64,000 nucleotides of DNA from NCBI GenBank assembly GCA_948474755.1, contig CAOLHI010001014.1, positions 434,001 through 498,000 on the forward strand, written 5' to 3'. The DNA is from Ctenosaura bakeri. Lineage: Eukaryota; Chordata; Lepidosauria; Squamata; Iguanidae. A program made the position numbers and the translations under genes. The notes under the pieces were generated by a model, which was given only the letters and a program-made list of their open reading frames with translations, searched no databases and was not told the DNA's origin. Of the stretch, positions 1 through 11,437 are shown one piece after another (the first letter of the stretch is position 1; each line of letters opens with the position of its first letter).

Positions 1-4
1 TTTG

Positions 5-243
5 CTATTGTTGTTGTTGTGTGCCTTCAAGTATTTTACAATTTATAGAAACTCTAAGGCTAACCTGTCATAGGGTTTTCCTGGCAAGATTTATTCAGAG
101 GGGTTTGCCTTTGCCGTCATCTGAGGCTGAGAGAGTGTGACTTCTCCAAGGTCACCCAGTGCGTTTCCATGGCTGAGTAGAGATTCCAACCTTAGTCTCC
201 AGAATCTTAGTGCATCACCCAAACTGCTACGCCATGCTGTCTC
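5..243 (-). mobile_element. Sauria-type tRNA-derived SINE
   Basis: The element reads on the minus strand. It starts (in plus coordinates) with a (TTG)n tail, then 'tgtgccttcaag', the Bov-B-like 3' end, then a body with 'gacttctccaaggtcaccca', and ends in a decayed tRNA-like head near 'gctacgccatgctg'. It is nearly full length, with point decay. The internal A/B boxes are not intact, so it is not a tRNA gene. The family assignment rests on the shared body seen in several other copies in this window. Confidence 0.85.
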
Positions 244-245
244 TC

Positions 246-1265
246 TATACAATATGTATTACTTATAGCAAATATGTAAATAGAGAAATAAAGAATAAAG
301 GTGATATTTATGAATCTGAATAAAGACTTAAATATATATAAAGAGTTAAATGGAATATCATTCTAAACATACAATATGAAAAATAACATACAACATAGCC
401 AACAGTCCTGTTATATATACTGCAAGAGAATAAATGAAACATAAAACAATGCACAAATTTGCAACATAAACATCAAGACTTATACAAGTAAACATGTATT
501 TTTTGGATTTGTGGTTGAGACTCTGTCCGTGTCTTGTTGGTTGTTCCTTTCCATTCAGTCACACACTGACGTGCACCCCCCTCTACTTGTGGCAGGGCTT
601 CTTGGTAATATCTCCTCAGCTTTCCAGTTATCCCCCGCATTTCTCTCCTTCTGGCACCAGTTAAAAGCACATCTATACGTAGACCTATAAGTAGGAAATG
701 AGGAAATAAGGAAATGTTTAGTTTGCCTCTGACCAATCAGAATTGTTCATGTTGTCTTTCAGCAGACATTTGGAATTTAAGCATTTGTAAATGTAGGCAT
801 ATATAATCTGCCATTTTGGATTTGTGATTTTAACTGTGTTGTTTTTATGTAGATCTTTTTTAGCTGTCTTAAGGTCTTATGAGGAGAAACGGGGTACAAA
901 CACAAAGAAATGGAACACAGGGAGAGAAAACTTAATCTTCTCTATGACCCTCCACCCAACACCCATCAGCCTACCAAAGAACAGTCTGGCAAACAGTGAT
1001 GAGCATGATTTTCATGGACAGAATGCAAAGACAAACTTCACTGTGCACTGTCCTCTTGTATCACAACTGTGATTCTTCACTGCATCACCCAGATGTTTCA
1101 TGGGCTTGGAGTGTATGATTTAGATAGAGTGGATAGTCTGTGGTTGGGAAATTCCATGGTGGCAGCTTAGGCACAGATGGTCTACAACAGCTGCATGCAT
1201 ACTCATCTGAATCTTACGTACTTTATATGCAGAGCACATTATAATCCTTGGAGCCTGAAGAAGTT
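246..1265. other. Unique AT-rich sequence, no gene seen
   Basis: AT-rich sequence with many short A/T runs. A minus-strand open frame at 473-736 and a plus-strand frame at 824-1072 have no recognisable motif or splice context and are treated as chance. Confidence 0.5.
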
Positions 1266-1269
1266 ACTT

Positions 1270-1335
1270 TTTTAGACTATAACTTCCAGAGTGTCCCAAC
1301 TGGCTAGTGGGGTTCTGGGATTTACAGTCCAAAAA
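1270..1335. repeat. Foldback 'actacaacttccagaatcc' repeat
   Basis: Imperfect palindrome: the left arm 'actataacttccagag' is matched by an inverted copy in 'gttctgggatttacagtcc'. This is a common lizard foldback pattern; other copies lie near 20.2, 26.1, 29.1, 34.1 and 52.7 kb. It is followed by a short perfect hairpin (1337-1347 with 1357-1367, arm 'cagtgcagcct'). Confidence 0.5.
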
Positions 1336-1363
1336 GCAGTGCAGCCTGGGAGCTGTAGGCTGC

Positions 1364-1511
1364 ACTGGGGGAGGAAGGGGCGAGGCGGTCGCGCGACAAG
1401 GAAGCCAGCTGCAGGATGAAGGAGCAGCGAAGAGAGTGCCTCGCGCAAGAACCTGCTTGTGCAAACAGCACCCCCCACCTCCGCAATAAGGTAACGTGCG
1501 GAAAAGGCCCA
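1364..1511. other. CpG-rich block left of truncated SPIN
   Basis: Abruptly GC- and CpG-rich sequence in AT-rich surroundings. It shares pieces ('ggctgcactg', 'gcgcga..aggaagc', a serine-codon-like 'gaagagagtgcct' stretch, 'gcggaaa') with the block at 3445-3595, which suggests a common repeat origin. Several overlapping open frames exist on both strands, as expected for GC-rich DNA; none is recognisable. Confidence 0.35.
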
Positions 1512-2085
1512 GGAGTGGTGGTGCGCAAGCGCGAGCCATGCACTCGTGTCCTCCTGCCCCCTGTTCAGAAGGGACTGAAATCACTGCCCTTCTCCACTAC
1601 TGGGAGAACCTCCTGTCTGACAGGCCAGCTGGGGGGCGGCAGCACGGGGGGCAGGCCCCCTCCTTTCCACGGCCCCTGCTCCACTCGCCATGGAGGGGGG
1701 CGCTGTGGAAGGGCCAGGGGGCTGCAAGGCAGTTCTTTTCTGGGAGGGGCGAGCTGCGCCCAGCACAAAAGACAAAGGCGCTGGGATTCTTCCGCCCCCG
1801 GCCAGGGTTGACTCTCTGGAAACTTTTCCCACACTGTCCCCCCAGTGGAAACAAGAGCGAAGCAGAAGCAGAGCCCGGGGGGGGGTTCTCGGAGTTTTTT
1901 TCCGGGGGAGATGCGCGGCTCCTCTTTCCCTCCCTGCCCTCCCTCCCCCGTTCCTGGCCGGCAAGGCAGTCTTTGCCGGGGGGAGGCATTGTAAATAATA
2001 AATAAATAATTTTATGGTTGGGGGTCACCACAACATGAGGAACTGTATTAAAGGGTCGCAGCATTAGGAAGGTTGAGAACCATTG
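1512..2085 (+). mobile_element. Truncated SPIN-type hAT element, GC-rich interior
   Basis: The right end at 2003-2085 (from 'ttttatggttgggggtcacc' to 'aggttgagaaccattg') matches the right ends of the intact SPIN copies at 34.5, 47.1 and 57.7 kb. The segment 1512-1567 ('gtggtggtgcgcaagcg...tcctgccccct') matches their left subterminal region. The left inverted repeat itself is missing, so the left side is broken and no target-site duplication can be paired. The interior 1568-1985 is GC-rich and unlike the interiors of the other copies. The 'aataaataaataa' run before the right end is shared with the 57.7-kb copy, suggesting the same subfamily. Confidence 0.65.
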
Positions 2086-2269
2086 CCATAAGGTTACCCC
2101 ACCTCTCGCAGGCCTCCTTTTTAATAATTCCCATCTTTTCACAGAGGCACAGGTGCTGCTGGAAGACCTTAAGGTCCCCAACCATTTGGGGTGACAATGT
2201 GATCTTATGAGCTCAGTTTCCAGGGCAGACCATGAACTGGCACAGATCCCATGACCTTCAACCATCCTG

Positions 2270-2622
2270 AACTGACAGTCCTGATTAACCTTCTGTTACT
2301 CCACTTTTTCAGCTGGTTTTAAAATGTCCTAGTTTCTCTCTCCTCTTTCCACTTTTCCCCCTTTGTGCTCAGCTCATTTCAGTTGCAACAAGATGAGCTC
2401 AAAGTGAAAACAGGTTGTACTCAATCAACTCAACTTGAGAAAAGGACAGGAGGGAGTAGAACTTTGACCTTCCCAGAAGGGTCAAGCAAAAGCAAACTGC
2501 TGCAGTCTCTACTAGCTTGTCTATTCTTTCTCATTAATAATTTTTGCTGCCTTGACCACTCTTTGATATTGCTTGGACACACACATCTCAGTTTTCTTCT
2601 GTGAACTGTCGAAGGGTATGAG
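2270..2622 (+). repeat. Unclassified dispersed repeat, copy 1
   Basis: Roughly 350 bp that aligns by eye along its length with 32205-32580: both carry a 'cctcctt/ctctttccactt' pyrimidine tract, a glutamine-like 'cagttg..gctgca' section, 'ggcaaaagcarcctgctgc', 'ctcattaataa/catgaataa' and the end 'ctgtgaa.tg..gaagggtat'. A short inverted end fragment is at 8782-8809. Class unknown; no coding frame. Confidence 0.55.
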
Positions 2623-3140
2623 GTCCACATGCTATTCTATTCTATCCTTGATGTCAGGCACCTGGCACTATTCTGAAATTAGGACAATTTTCCTTGAGAC
2701 ACAATCACATTGTTGTCCACAAAGGCAGGGATGCTTCAAAATGAATGCTTAGCTGCTCAGATTGGCTGCATCTAAGGCTTGATTTGCCCATTCATATTCA
2801 TCATCATGGCAGCATTAAGTGATAACTCATGTTTAGAAATGAGTTGCTGTAATTATAATATTGCAGTCAAAACATTCCAGTTATGTGCTGTCATCTCAGA
2901 CACAATAGTTTGCAACAAAATCTGTTCATGCATTTGGTTACCAGTCATTGAAAGCTGAGAAATCAAATCACATCTCTCAACTAGACCTTATAAGTCATGA
3001 GCAAATTTCCATCTTCACAAAAATTTTAAAAAAGCAAATCAGACCAATAGTAAAAGATTTTTTTTTATTATCCATTCCAGCTGCAGCTCTAATCCAGGAC
3101 ACTAACAGGTTAGAGTAGGGGCATTCAGCTTTTTCTGGAA
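2623..3140. other. Unique sequence, nothing recognised
   Basis: AT-rich sequence without recognisable repeats or a coding frame. Confidence 0.5.
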
Positions 3141-3600
3141 ATACTATCTAAATCGAAATCTGAGCTGTTCTAAATCTGAGCTGAAGACACATAGGCCCTT
3201 TTTGCATGGCATTTTTGATGCAAAAGGGCCCCTTGAGTGTCGTGCAAATGTGAGGAGTGGTCCACACGACGCACTCACATTTGTGCGACGCTCCAGGGCC
3301 TGACAGGGACTGTGCATACATTTTTTTTATTTTCGGCTTGAAGCCAAAAATGCTGCGCAGTCGCGCATCGCTCCAGGGCCCAGCGCACACTTACCTTGCG
3401 TGTGGAGCCTCAGGAGCCAGGCCAGTCACATTTCCTTCCCAGGCTGCACTGCAAAAGGAAAAGGTGGGGTTCTCGCGCGAGCAGGAAGCTCGTGTGGAGC
3501 CGAAGAAGCAGGGAAGTGAGAGCCTCTCTCCGGAGGCTGCGCGCGCAAGCACCGCACCCAAGCGCCAAAAATGGGTGAGTTGCGGAAAGGGTCATAGAGT
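3141..3600. repeat. GC/CpG-rich repeat-like block with hairpins
   Basis: The block contains a hairpin at 3191-3229 ('ggccctttttgcat' against 'atgcaaaagggcc'), an imperfect inverted pair around 3248-3285 and a duplicated 'cgctccagggcc' (3289 and 3370). Part 3445-3595 resembles 1364-1500. It is adjacent to a SINE. It is probably a non-autonomous element, but its ends were not found. Confidence 0.4.
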
Positions 3601-3601
3601 C

Positions 3602-3810
3602 ATTTTTTGTTTATGGCAACCCTAAGGCAAACCTATCATGAGGTTTTCTTGACAAGACTTTTTTCAGAGGGGTTTTGCTTTTGCCCTCCCCTGGGGCTGA
3701 GAGAGGGGTGACTTGCCCAAGATCATCCAACAGGTTTTCATGGCTGAACAGGGATTCAGACTCTAGAGTTATAATGCAATGCTCAAACCACTAAACCACA
3801 CTGGCTCTTA
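3602..3810 (-). mobile_element. Sauria-type SINE
   Basis: Minus-strand copy beginning inside the Bov-B-like tail ('tttatggcaaccctaaggca') and ending in the tRNA-like head near 'ccacactggctctta'. The (ACAAC)n tail is absent, so the 3' end is truncated or was broken by the adjacent GC-rich block. Confidence 0.85.
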
Positions 3811-4125
3811 GGAGGAAGAAAATATTTCTGTTGTGTTTCCATTTTTAACTTTTTTCCCTCGCTATTGAAATTTGACTTTTTTTAAGGAATTGTTTAATAA
3901 AAAAGAAAAAGTACCAATTGTATTAACAGCAGCAGCAATAACTATTCAGTCACACTGATGAAATCTGAAGCAATATTGTCAGGTTTACACGTCATATTAC
4001 AGTTTGAGACATGATTTTTAAATCAATTTGGTAGCTTAATAAATATATTTATTTCCATTGATTGACTGATTTCATCAATCTATAATGTAAACAAATGAAA
4101 TGAAATGTAGTTGCTGGGCATCATA

Positions 4126-4319
4126 GGCCATTTCTGCCCAACACTGTTATAGCGCTATTATTCCACTTTCAACATCCTATGGAATTCTGGGGTTTGCAGT
4201 TTAGCGAGTGGTATTTAGAATTCTCAGCCAGAGAGCCCTTTGGCCTCAATAAACTACAAAGCCCAGAATTCCACAGGATGTTGAAAGTGGAGTAATAACA
4301 GTGTTGGGTGGAAATGACC
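4126..4319. mobile_element. Palindromic MITE, 194 bp, TSD ATA
   Basis: The left arm runs from 'ggccatttctgcccaacac' through 'ttattccactttcaacatcc' to 'ggggtttgcagttta'. The right arm is its inverted copy ending 'gggtggaaatgacc'. A loop of about 47 bp separates the arms. The flanks read ATA on both sides (4123-4125 and 4320-4322), a 3-bp target-site duplication. No coding capacity. The 3-bp duplication and GGCC start would fit a PIF/Harbinger-like mover, but that is inference. Confidence 0.7.
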
Positions 4320-4322
4320 ATA

Positions 4323-5878
4323 GAAATGAATACAGGCTGGAATCCTGTTGCAGAGTTACAAATTCATAACCTAATCGTACATCTGTAACTGTTTGATATT
4401 CAAAGCTCCTATGCATTCCCTAGTTTAAGGCATATACAGAGATAGTGAAAGTTCTCCATTCACCACTTATTGGGCAGCAGCCATTGTTATCCATGGGGTA
4501 TATTCTGCTTAGGATGCAGGTGACTGACATTCCCATCCCCACCCCCTCACACGAACAATCTCCACTGCAAGGGAAAATTGTGATATGGACCCTGCTTCTG
4601 CTTATTGCAATGGGGATCACTCATGGAACAGGGTGGGAACATCAGTCAGCTGTGTCCTGAGCAATAGCAGAATAGGCCTGTTTTGCTTGCAGTGGCTGCT
4701 GCCTAGTAAGTGGGGATGGGGGGGGTCAGTGTCAGGCCAGGATTTACTGTGTATCTGTGTAATTGTGAAGGTTGTGCATTCATAACTCCCCGAGAGGATT
4801 CTAGCCAGATCTCTCATTAACAAGAGTGCTAACACATGTACATCTGACCACAACAGAATCTGCAAACTCACTTCAAATTTTGCTTTCAAATTCAAGGCAG
4901 CCCTTGCCAGTATTAAACATAGTTAGATCTGTGTGCGTGCAACACCAAAACAGGATCAAGGCAAAAGAAGGAAGGGTGACTACTGGCCAGAGAATGAAGA
5001 CCAGCAGTGGGGAAAGGAACTACATATTCCCAAGGCAAGCTCCAAGCCACAGTTTGCACTAAGCAGTCTAGTATTTGCAGCTAGGAATACGATATTGTCA
5101 AGGCAAGTGTACAAAAAACATATTTGAGCCCACAACCATTAAAATATTTCCTATTTTTCTTTTCAAAGATAAAAATGACTGGAGTTACTAATCCATTTCG
5201 TCTTTTCAGTTAGAAAACGGTTTTAATAGCAAGTAATTCATGTAAGTTATCAAATCACTAGATTTTCCTAGCAAGTTTCCCTGAGCCACCAGGTCCACCA
5301 ATTAACAATGACATTATGTTGCTGGAATTCTTCAGTGTGGCTGCTTCTCCTTCTGTCACTATCAGTAAAATAGGAAGGGCTGCTGTATCATGAGAAGAAA
5401 TATTATAATTAGAGGAATTTATAACATGTCTCTGTTGTTAGGCAGGCCAATCAGTGTGATTTGTTTGGGAAGGCAGCACGAAGGAGAGAGAGAAAAACAT
5501 CTGGAGCCCAGGTGACACTAGAAAAGAAAGGGAAAGAAAAAAAGTGAGTTATGAATAGAATGGGGGTGAGTTGGGGGAGTGGCTTGTTTGTTTAGGAAAA
5601 GACCCATAAACAGTCAAGGTACTTTGGAATGTCAAGCATTTTACATGTAAAATGCAATGGTCTTATATAGAAAGAAAGTGTTTGGAATCTTTCTGGGAAA
5701 TGAAGGTGCATTGTGTCCCAGTACAGTAATTTATCCTCCTCTCTTCATTGTATTCTGGACCAGTTGCTATTGTATACTGTTCTTGGGGATGAATTGCAAT
5801 GAATTTCTTTGTAATCTTGCTAACACAGGGCTATGCAGTTGGATAATCAAGTGAAACATTTCCCACAAACTCAACCCC
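4323..5878. other. Unique sequence, no gene seen
   Basis: Mixed-composition sequence. Several 60-90 codon open frames overlap on both strands at 4420-5130 without motifs or splice context. Confidence 0.45.
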
Positions 5879-5988
5879 CATTTCTTTCTTTCTTGGCTAC
5901 TCCCTCTCTCTTTTCCCACTCTTCCCCAAGCCCCCTTTTCCCCACCACCACTCCTCATCTTCATCCTTTTCATCCTGCCCTTTTTAAT
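5879..5988 (+). repeat. Polypyrimidine tract
   Basis: About 110 bp that is almost entirely C and T ('ctttctttcttgg', 'cccttttccccaccaccact'). Such tracts can form triplex DNA; no direct functional evidence. Confidence 0.6.
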
Positions 5989-7574
5989 TATACAGTTAAG
6001 GTAAAAGAGGTGCAGAGAATAATAGGCTTGTTAAATATCTATTCCACCATTGATCTTTGCAGATCTCACTTCTTCATTGGAAGAGGGGAGTTGGAAAGCA
6101 TGCATCCATCCATCCATCCTGTCTCCCTTATACATTCCTTCTGTTCTAACCCCTGAGTTAACCAGTTAATGAAGTACATGTTGCAGCCCTGCTTTGTTAT
6201 TCCTCTCCCTTTAATCTAAATCTCTTTTAGCCACTCTCATTCTCACTCATGTCTTCCTAGATCCAAACTGAGCCTTTTTCTCCCAACCCCACTACCAATG
6301 TCACCTCCTCCCTTTCTTGTTTTCTAGGATCCCCAGGTGTAGGGAGTGGCAAATGTTTGGTTTCCTATCCAGAAAAACAAGCATGCAGTGACGTCATTAA
6401 CACCCTAGGCCAGACTGAAAACAAAGCTTGTGTTGAAGGAAATGTCTGCTCTTTGTGCTTCAATCTGGCTCCCAAGTGTAAGTTCTAACATGGCACATTA
6501 TGTATAGTTTAAGAGATGTTAACAAATCTGGAGGTTTAATCTGCTCTTGTTAGCTGCAGAAGCCAAAAAAAGTCCCTCCTCTGCAGTTCACCAAATGACT
6601 CCCCCCCCATGATAAATGGACAGTTTTCATATTATAATCATGAGATAGCTGAAGCTCCCCAGAAGCTCTCCTAATTTATTATGTTTGTTAAAAGCTTAAG
6701 GTTTTTCCAAACTGCTCATATTACTTTGATTCCCCCCAGCATTTTTGGCCACAATAGTCTCCCTCCCTACCTCTCTCCCTTTCTCTCTTCCCACAACCCA
6801 TCCATGTCAAAAGGCACTTTTACAAACTTTGGTACGACTCTGGAAAACTAACTGCAGGTTCCTCAGTTGCCTCAAAAAGATAATTCTTCTCAATTCATAT
6901 AGTCATTTTTAAATAGTGAAAAAGTTATCCCAACTGAATACATTCTCCAAAGTTGATTTTAATTCTTTCTTGCCAGTTTACAAAACAATGCTATGGATGT
7001 TTGTTCTAGCATTGCCAAAAGATGAAATTTCAGCAGGAATTGCTTGTTATGCAACAGTTCTTACATACACTCCTTTCCTTTTTACTGAAGATTGGGTTGA
7101 TTGAACCCTGAGACTTTATGCAAAAAGAGCATGTCTTCCACCACAGAGTTGTTTCTTCCCCCTGGCCAAACTGGTCTCAACATGACAACATGCAAGCCAC
7201 TCTTGAAGGAGTTCCAGGATCTGGCTACAAAGGCTTAAATCTCATGTTTAGCCCCAACTAGAAAAGACCCACGGAAACAATGGCTGCATGGTATATCAGA
7301 ATGTATGGAAATACCATTGATTTGTTGAGTTTATTTTACTTGAGACTGTCCATTGAATTTAGTTGAATAGCTATGTGTCATCAGAAATTAGGAAATTAAG
7401 AAAGTTCTTCCTGACACATAATAAGACTTCATGCGGATCTGTATCAGGCCAAGTCAGGATGCTGGAAACCTCAGACTTCTAAAGCTTTCACTTCCTTGGT
7501 GAAATTGGGATTAGAAGCTTGCTGTGGCAATGGGACTTGAGCTTGATATATTGCCCATAGCTGGCAATAAATAA
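5989..7574. other. Unique sequence, no gene seen
   Basis: Contains a short (TCCA)n run near 6104-6120. A 62-codon plus-strand frame at 6916-7104 lacks motifs and is not called. Confidence 0.45.
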
Positions 7575-7778
7575 GAGGTAGCATGGTGTACTTACTAGTT
7601 TGAGCGTTGGAATATGACTCTGGAGACCAGGATGTGAATCCCTACTTGGCCATGGAAATCCATTCAGCCTCAGCCTTCAGTCTCCCTTTTCGAACAAATC
7701 CTGCCATGAAAACTCTGTGATATCTTCACTGTAAGGTTGCCATAAGTCAAAAACTACTTGAAGGCACACAACAACAAA
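7575..7778 (+). mobile_element. Sauria-type SINE, full length
   Basis: Plus-strand copy: a tRNA-like head ('gaggtagcatggtg', then 'gaccaggatgtgaatcc' at the B-box position), a body, a Bov-B-like tail ('ggttgccataagtcaaaaac', 'acttgaaggcacacaacaac') and terminal ACAACAA. Internally shortened around the glutamate-rich 'ctcagaggaaggcaaa' region. Confidence 0.9.
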
Positions 7779-9212
7779 GATATTCTACAGAAGGGGACTG
7801 AAAGCAAGAAGAACCTGCCTCATGCTTGCTCTAGTTTTACATTATGATGCTCTGCAGTAAATTAACCTTGAACAAGGTTGTTGTTGTTTTTTTTGCCTAA
7901 AACTAGGAATCTACACATGATTTTTTTAGTGATGCCAGATTCTTGGGTGCAAGACACTCCCCCATTCAAGAAAGCTGCTATGTTCGTGGAGAATACCCCA
8001 CTCTTTTAAAGCTTTCCTGTCCAGGAGCAGGTATTATTCCATTTTTCCAAATAAAACACACTGAAGATCACATAAGCATGGATTATGTATGCACGGGGAC
8101 CATAGCCTCAGTAACAACACATGTCCTGGACTCTTGACCAGGGTTGTCAGATCTCAAGGCCTGGCCCCTCTTCTCCAGTCCTCAGGGTGAGGGGAAGTAA
8201 GTTCAGGGCAGGAATTGTCCCTTGAAAAGTGTGTATGTATAAATATTTTCCTCATTTGTTAGACGGGCTTACTGTACTCTGTGCAACCATGACTGATGCT
8301 CAATTTATCATGCTTAATGACTTCCCCAGAGCCTGCATCTTGTAACCTCACCAGGGTCTGCACCTTGTCACAGCACAAAGGGTTATTCCTAGGTCTCAGA
8401 TTTGGCCCTTAAAATCCCAGAGCCTGGCATGACTGGCAAATCCTACTAAGATGTGTTTGTAACATGTGTTTTGTGAGCAGCAAGAAACCACTTTTTCTTA
8501 GGAAATAAACCTAAGCAGGAAGATGAATAGAAAAAGTCTGAACATATAGAATGCGGGGACATGGAACTGGGTTTTGTGCTTCCTTGTGAGTGCTTTATGG
8601 TGGGCAGATCCTTTGGTTTCTGCAGACCACCACCACTCTTCCTTGCATGTAGCTGAAACCAGACACAACCTGCAGAGCTCTTTGTGGCAGGCCATGTGGA
8701 ACTTCTTCTGCAGAGGTCTGATACACTAGAGATTAACCTGTTTACCATCTAACGTGATTTTAAAGCAAGGTTCTAAGAAAGCATACCCTCCAACATTTCA
8801 TAGATGAATACATAAAGTTGAGCTTAGTCTATGTGACATTGACAAGAAAGCAGAAAACCAAAGCTTCAATCAAAATAATATGTATTGATTATATATCCAT
8901 ACAGCATATTTTACATAGTTCTCTCCCACCCACTCTGATATTATTACAGCAGTCTTCTCTTCAGGAGGTGGCCATCTAGGTAACTTAGAGGGCTCTCATT
9001 TATAGGGTCACAATAATTCTGGATTTCTGTAAATTGGCTCCTCTCCCTAGATTATGCCAGGTCACAAGATTTTAGGGCCAAAACTTGAGACTGAAGGATG
9101 GCCACAGGAAAAGGGGCTGCTTCTGCTGATACCATTAAGTAAATATCTTTGTACAGTTAAACAAAGTATACCATTTAAGCTGTAAAAAAAACACAAGTCT
9201 AATAAATTATAG
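7779..9212. other. Mostly unique; possible degraded TIR element 8141-8440
   Basis: Sequence near 8141 ('ccagggttgtcagatctc') and its weak inverted counterpart near 8425 ('gcatgactggcaaatcct') hint at a decayed non-autonomous DNA element. 8782-8809 is a short inverted piece of the repeat seen at 2270 and 32205. Minus-strand frames at 8446-8748 show no domain. Confidence 0.3.
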
Positions 9213-9242
9213 ATTAGGTATAGGTATAGGTATAGGTATAGA
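9213..9242 (+). repeat. (AGGTAT)n hexanucleotide microsatellite
   Basis: Four and a half copies of a six-base unit (AGGTAT). Confidence 0.9.
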
Positions 9243-10212
9243 TCTCAACTTTCAAGGAGTGCTCTCACCCTGAGATTTCTCCACCTTAACCTGGAAAGTG
9301 GAGATGAAGGCCTGGGCTTTACCCTAAGATCTAACAACCTATTTGCATGGGGCTTTCAAGCCACAATGAAGATTCATGTCTCCAGAGGTTTGCCAGGATG
9401 CAAGTCTCCATTTAAATGCTATTTATTCCCCTCCCATTCTCCATGCAATATTTAGGCCCCATGTAGCATTTTGGGAAAACTAGTAGTGACTTTCTTGTAG
9501 TTCCAGTTTCACAAAAGTAGTCAGGCATGGTCTGAGAGGATAGAAGAGGATTTGGCATGGCTTCTAGACCTTCCATGTTTACCTGCCCCTAGTCTAAATC
9601 ATAGTTTGGCTTTATGAGAATGAGCCAAAGCGTGGTTGTGAGAAGGCATTTGGAAGCCTTCAGATAGTCTTACCATTTGCTGGAGTGAAATGTCCACCTT
9701 AGGTAGACAATTTTGGGTGTCATGAAAGGTGAAAAAATGTTATTTAACTGATACTTGTATTTTTACTGCCAGGGAAGACAGTTGTGTACACAAATATCAT
9801 GGTGTAAAATCTTTGTCGCTGGTGCCAAAAATAATCTGACCAGCCTTTAGTACAATCTTAGACAGGAAGAAGTAGTGGTTGTTGCTTCTCTGCCTCTTAA
9901 GACAAAATAGAGTAATAGTAGCATAACTGGAAACAAATCAGCTTTAAACTGTGGTTTAAGAACAGACAGCCTTCTACTACAATAATTAAAACCAGCCACA
10001 GTTTAGGATTTGGATGACATGCTAAACCATGGTTAATAAAAATGGTAATTTCTGAACCTCTTATGTGTGATTCAATCACAAATGGTAGAAATACAAACTC
10101 TGGATTAAATGTGGTACCTCCTTATGATACCAAACAATTAATTTATCAAATGATTTTCTCTTGCTCTCTATAGCAATCTTCCTAACGCAAGTGTCACCCA
10201 ACAATTCTACAT

Positions 10213-10215
<3 letters not shown>
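9243..10215. other. Unique sequence, nothing recognised
   Basis: No repeat or coding signal recognised. Confidence 0.45.

Positions 10216-10246
<31 letters not shown>
10216..10246 (+). repeat. (AC)n microsatellite
   Basis: About 15 AC units. Confidence 0.97.
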
Positions 10247-10248
<2 letters not shown>

Positions 10249-11109
10249 TAATAATTCAAATGCTAGGTTAAGAATCAACCTTGCAAAATTTTGGACATAT
10301 AATGTGTGCAAATTTTTGTTGTACCAGAACAACAATACACACACTTTGGCATGGATAATTTATTCTGAGTGCTGAACTGGAATTTTCTTGGCATAGAACC
10401 TAGGATTCCATCGAGTAGAATTTTTGAATTTTTGGCAGAGATTCTAGCCACTATGGTTTATAACTAATGGCAAAACCAAGAACAGTCTGTCTTCACATTT
10501 CCCTTCATTCTTAACGCTCCATTTACTGTGCCAAAAGTAGGAACTCTTTACTCTTTTGTGGTTAGCACTGTAAATTACAAAGTATATTTGGAAACAGACA
10601 CCCTCTTTTTTTCTTCTCAATTTGCAATTCTGAAAATTCAACTCTCTCTGAAAAGAAACTTAGGAATTTTACAAATAAATCAGATGCTACCACTATGGTT
10701 TCGAATTAGCAATGTACGTATATAAATGTGTAATTTTTAAAGTACGAGACAAAGATATGGTAACAACCTGACCACTGAAAATCCATTATCCAGCAAGCTG
10801 TGAGACATACACAAAATCACTTTTGTATGTGGACTAAGCTAGATTGGACTCTTCTCTGCATTCCAGTCAGATGGGCCGCTCAGGAAAGCTTCTTACAAGG
10901 TACAGTGTCTCCCAGTCAACAGACTCCACTCCCACTCGTACAATTCATAATGCTACCATTTGGCAATGTAGCAAGCGAGTCATGATCTCTGTACTGTTCA
11001 CCTTGTTCAAAGCTATTTTGCTACTAAGAGAAAATAATTTTCAGAACTCTAACCACATGGGGCTCCTTGTGGCCTGGGCTCAAGCCAGCACAGTTTGACC
11101 AAGGTGTCC
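10247..11109. other. Unique AT-rich sequence
   Basis: Two small overlapping plus-strand frames at 10800-11098 lack motifs. Confidence 0.4.
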
Positions 11110-11437
11110 TACATCTGTGAACTGTCAGCACTGAGTGCATGATGCCAAGATGAATTAGAGGCCCCTTTGAGGCCCCTCCTTCAACTGCAAACCCTGGGAT
11201 TCCATAGGATGCTGAAAGTGGAACAATAGCACTATAACAGTGTAGTGAGGAAATGGCCTCATAATTCTTTTTGTACAGGCAGCTTCACTTTGTCACTATT
11301 GCAGTTTCCGCCCTAGATTGTTATAGTGCTATTATTCCACTTTCAGCATCCTATGGAATCCTGGGGTTTGCAGGATTCAAAGGGGCCTCTAATTCATCTT
11401 GGCATCATGCACTCAGTGCTGACAGTTCACAGATGTA
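11110..11437. repeat. 328-bp palindrome with inside-out MITE arms
   Basis: The left arm begins 'tacatctgtgaactgtcag' and the right arm ends 'gacagttcacagatgta'. The arms match over about 145 bp. Each arm contains the palindromic-MITE module, but with its GGCC terminus facing the centre (11254 and about 11300), so the order is reversed relative to the copy at 4126-4319. The spacer is about 40 bp. No coding capacity. Confidence 0.75.

Noticed and set aside
1264..2265. Many long overlapping frames in GC-rich DNA
   Set aside because: Stop-poor because of base composition; several overlap on both strands and the region is a truncated transposon.
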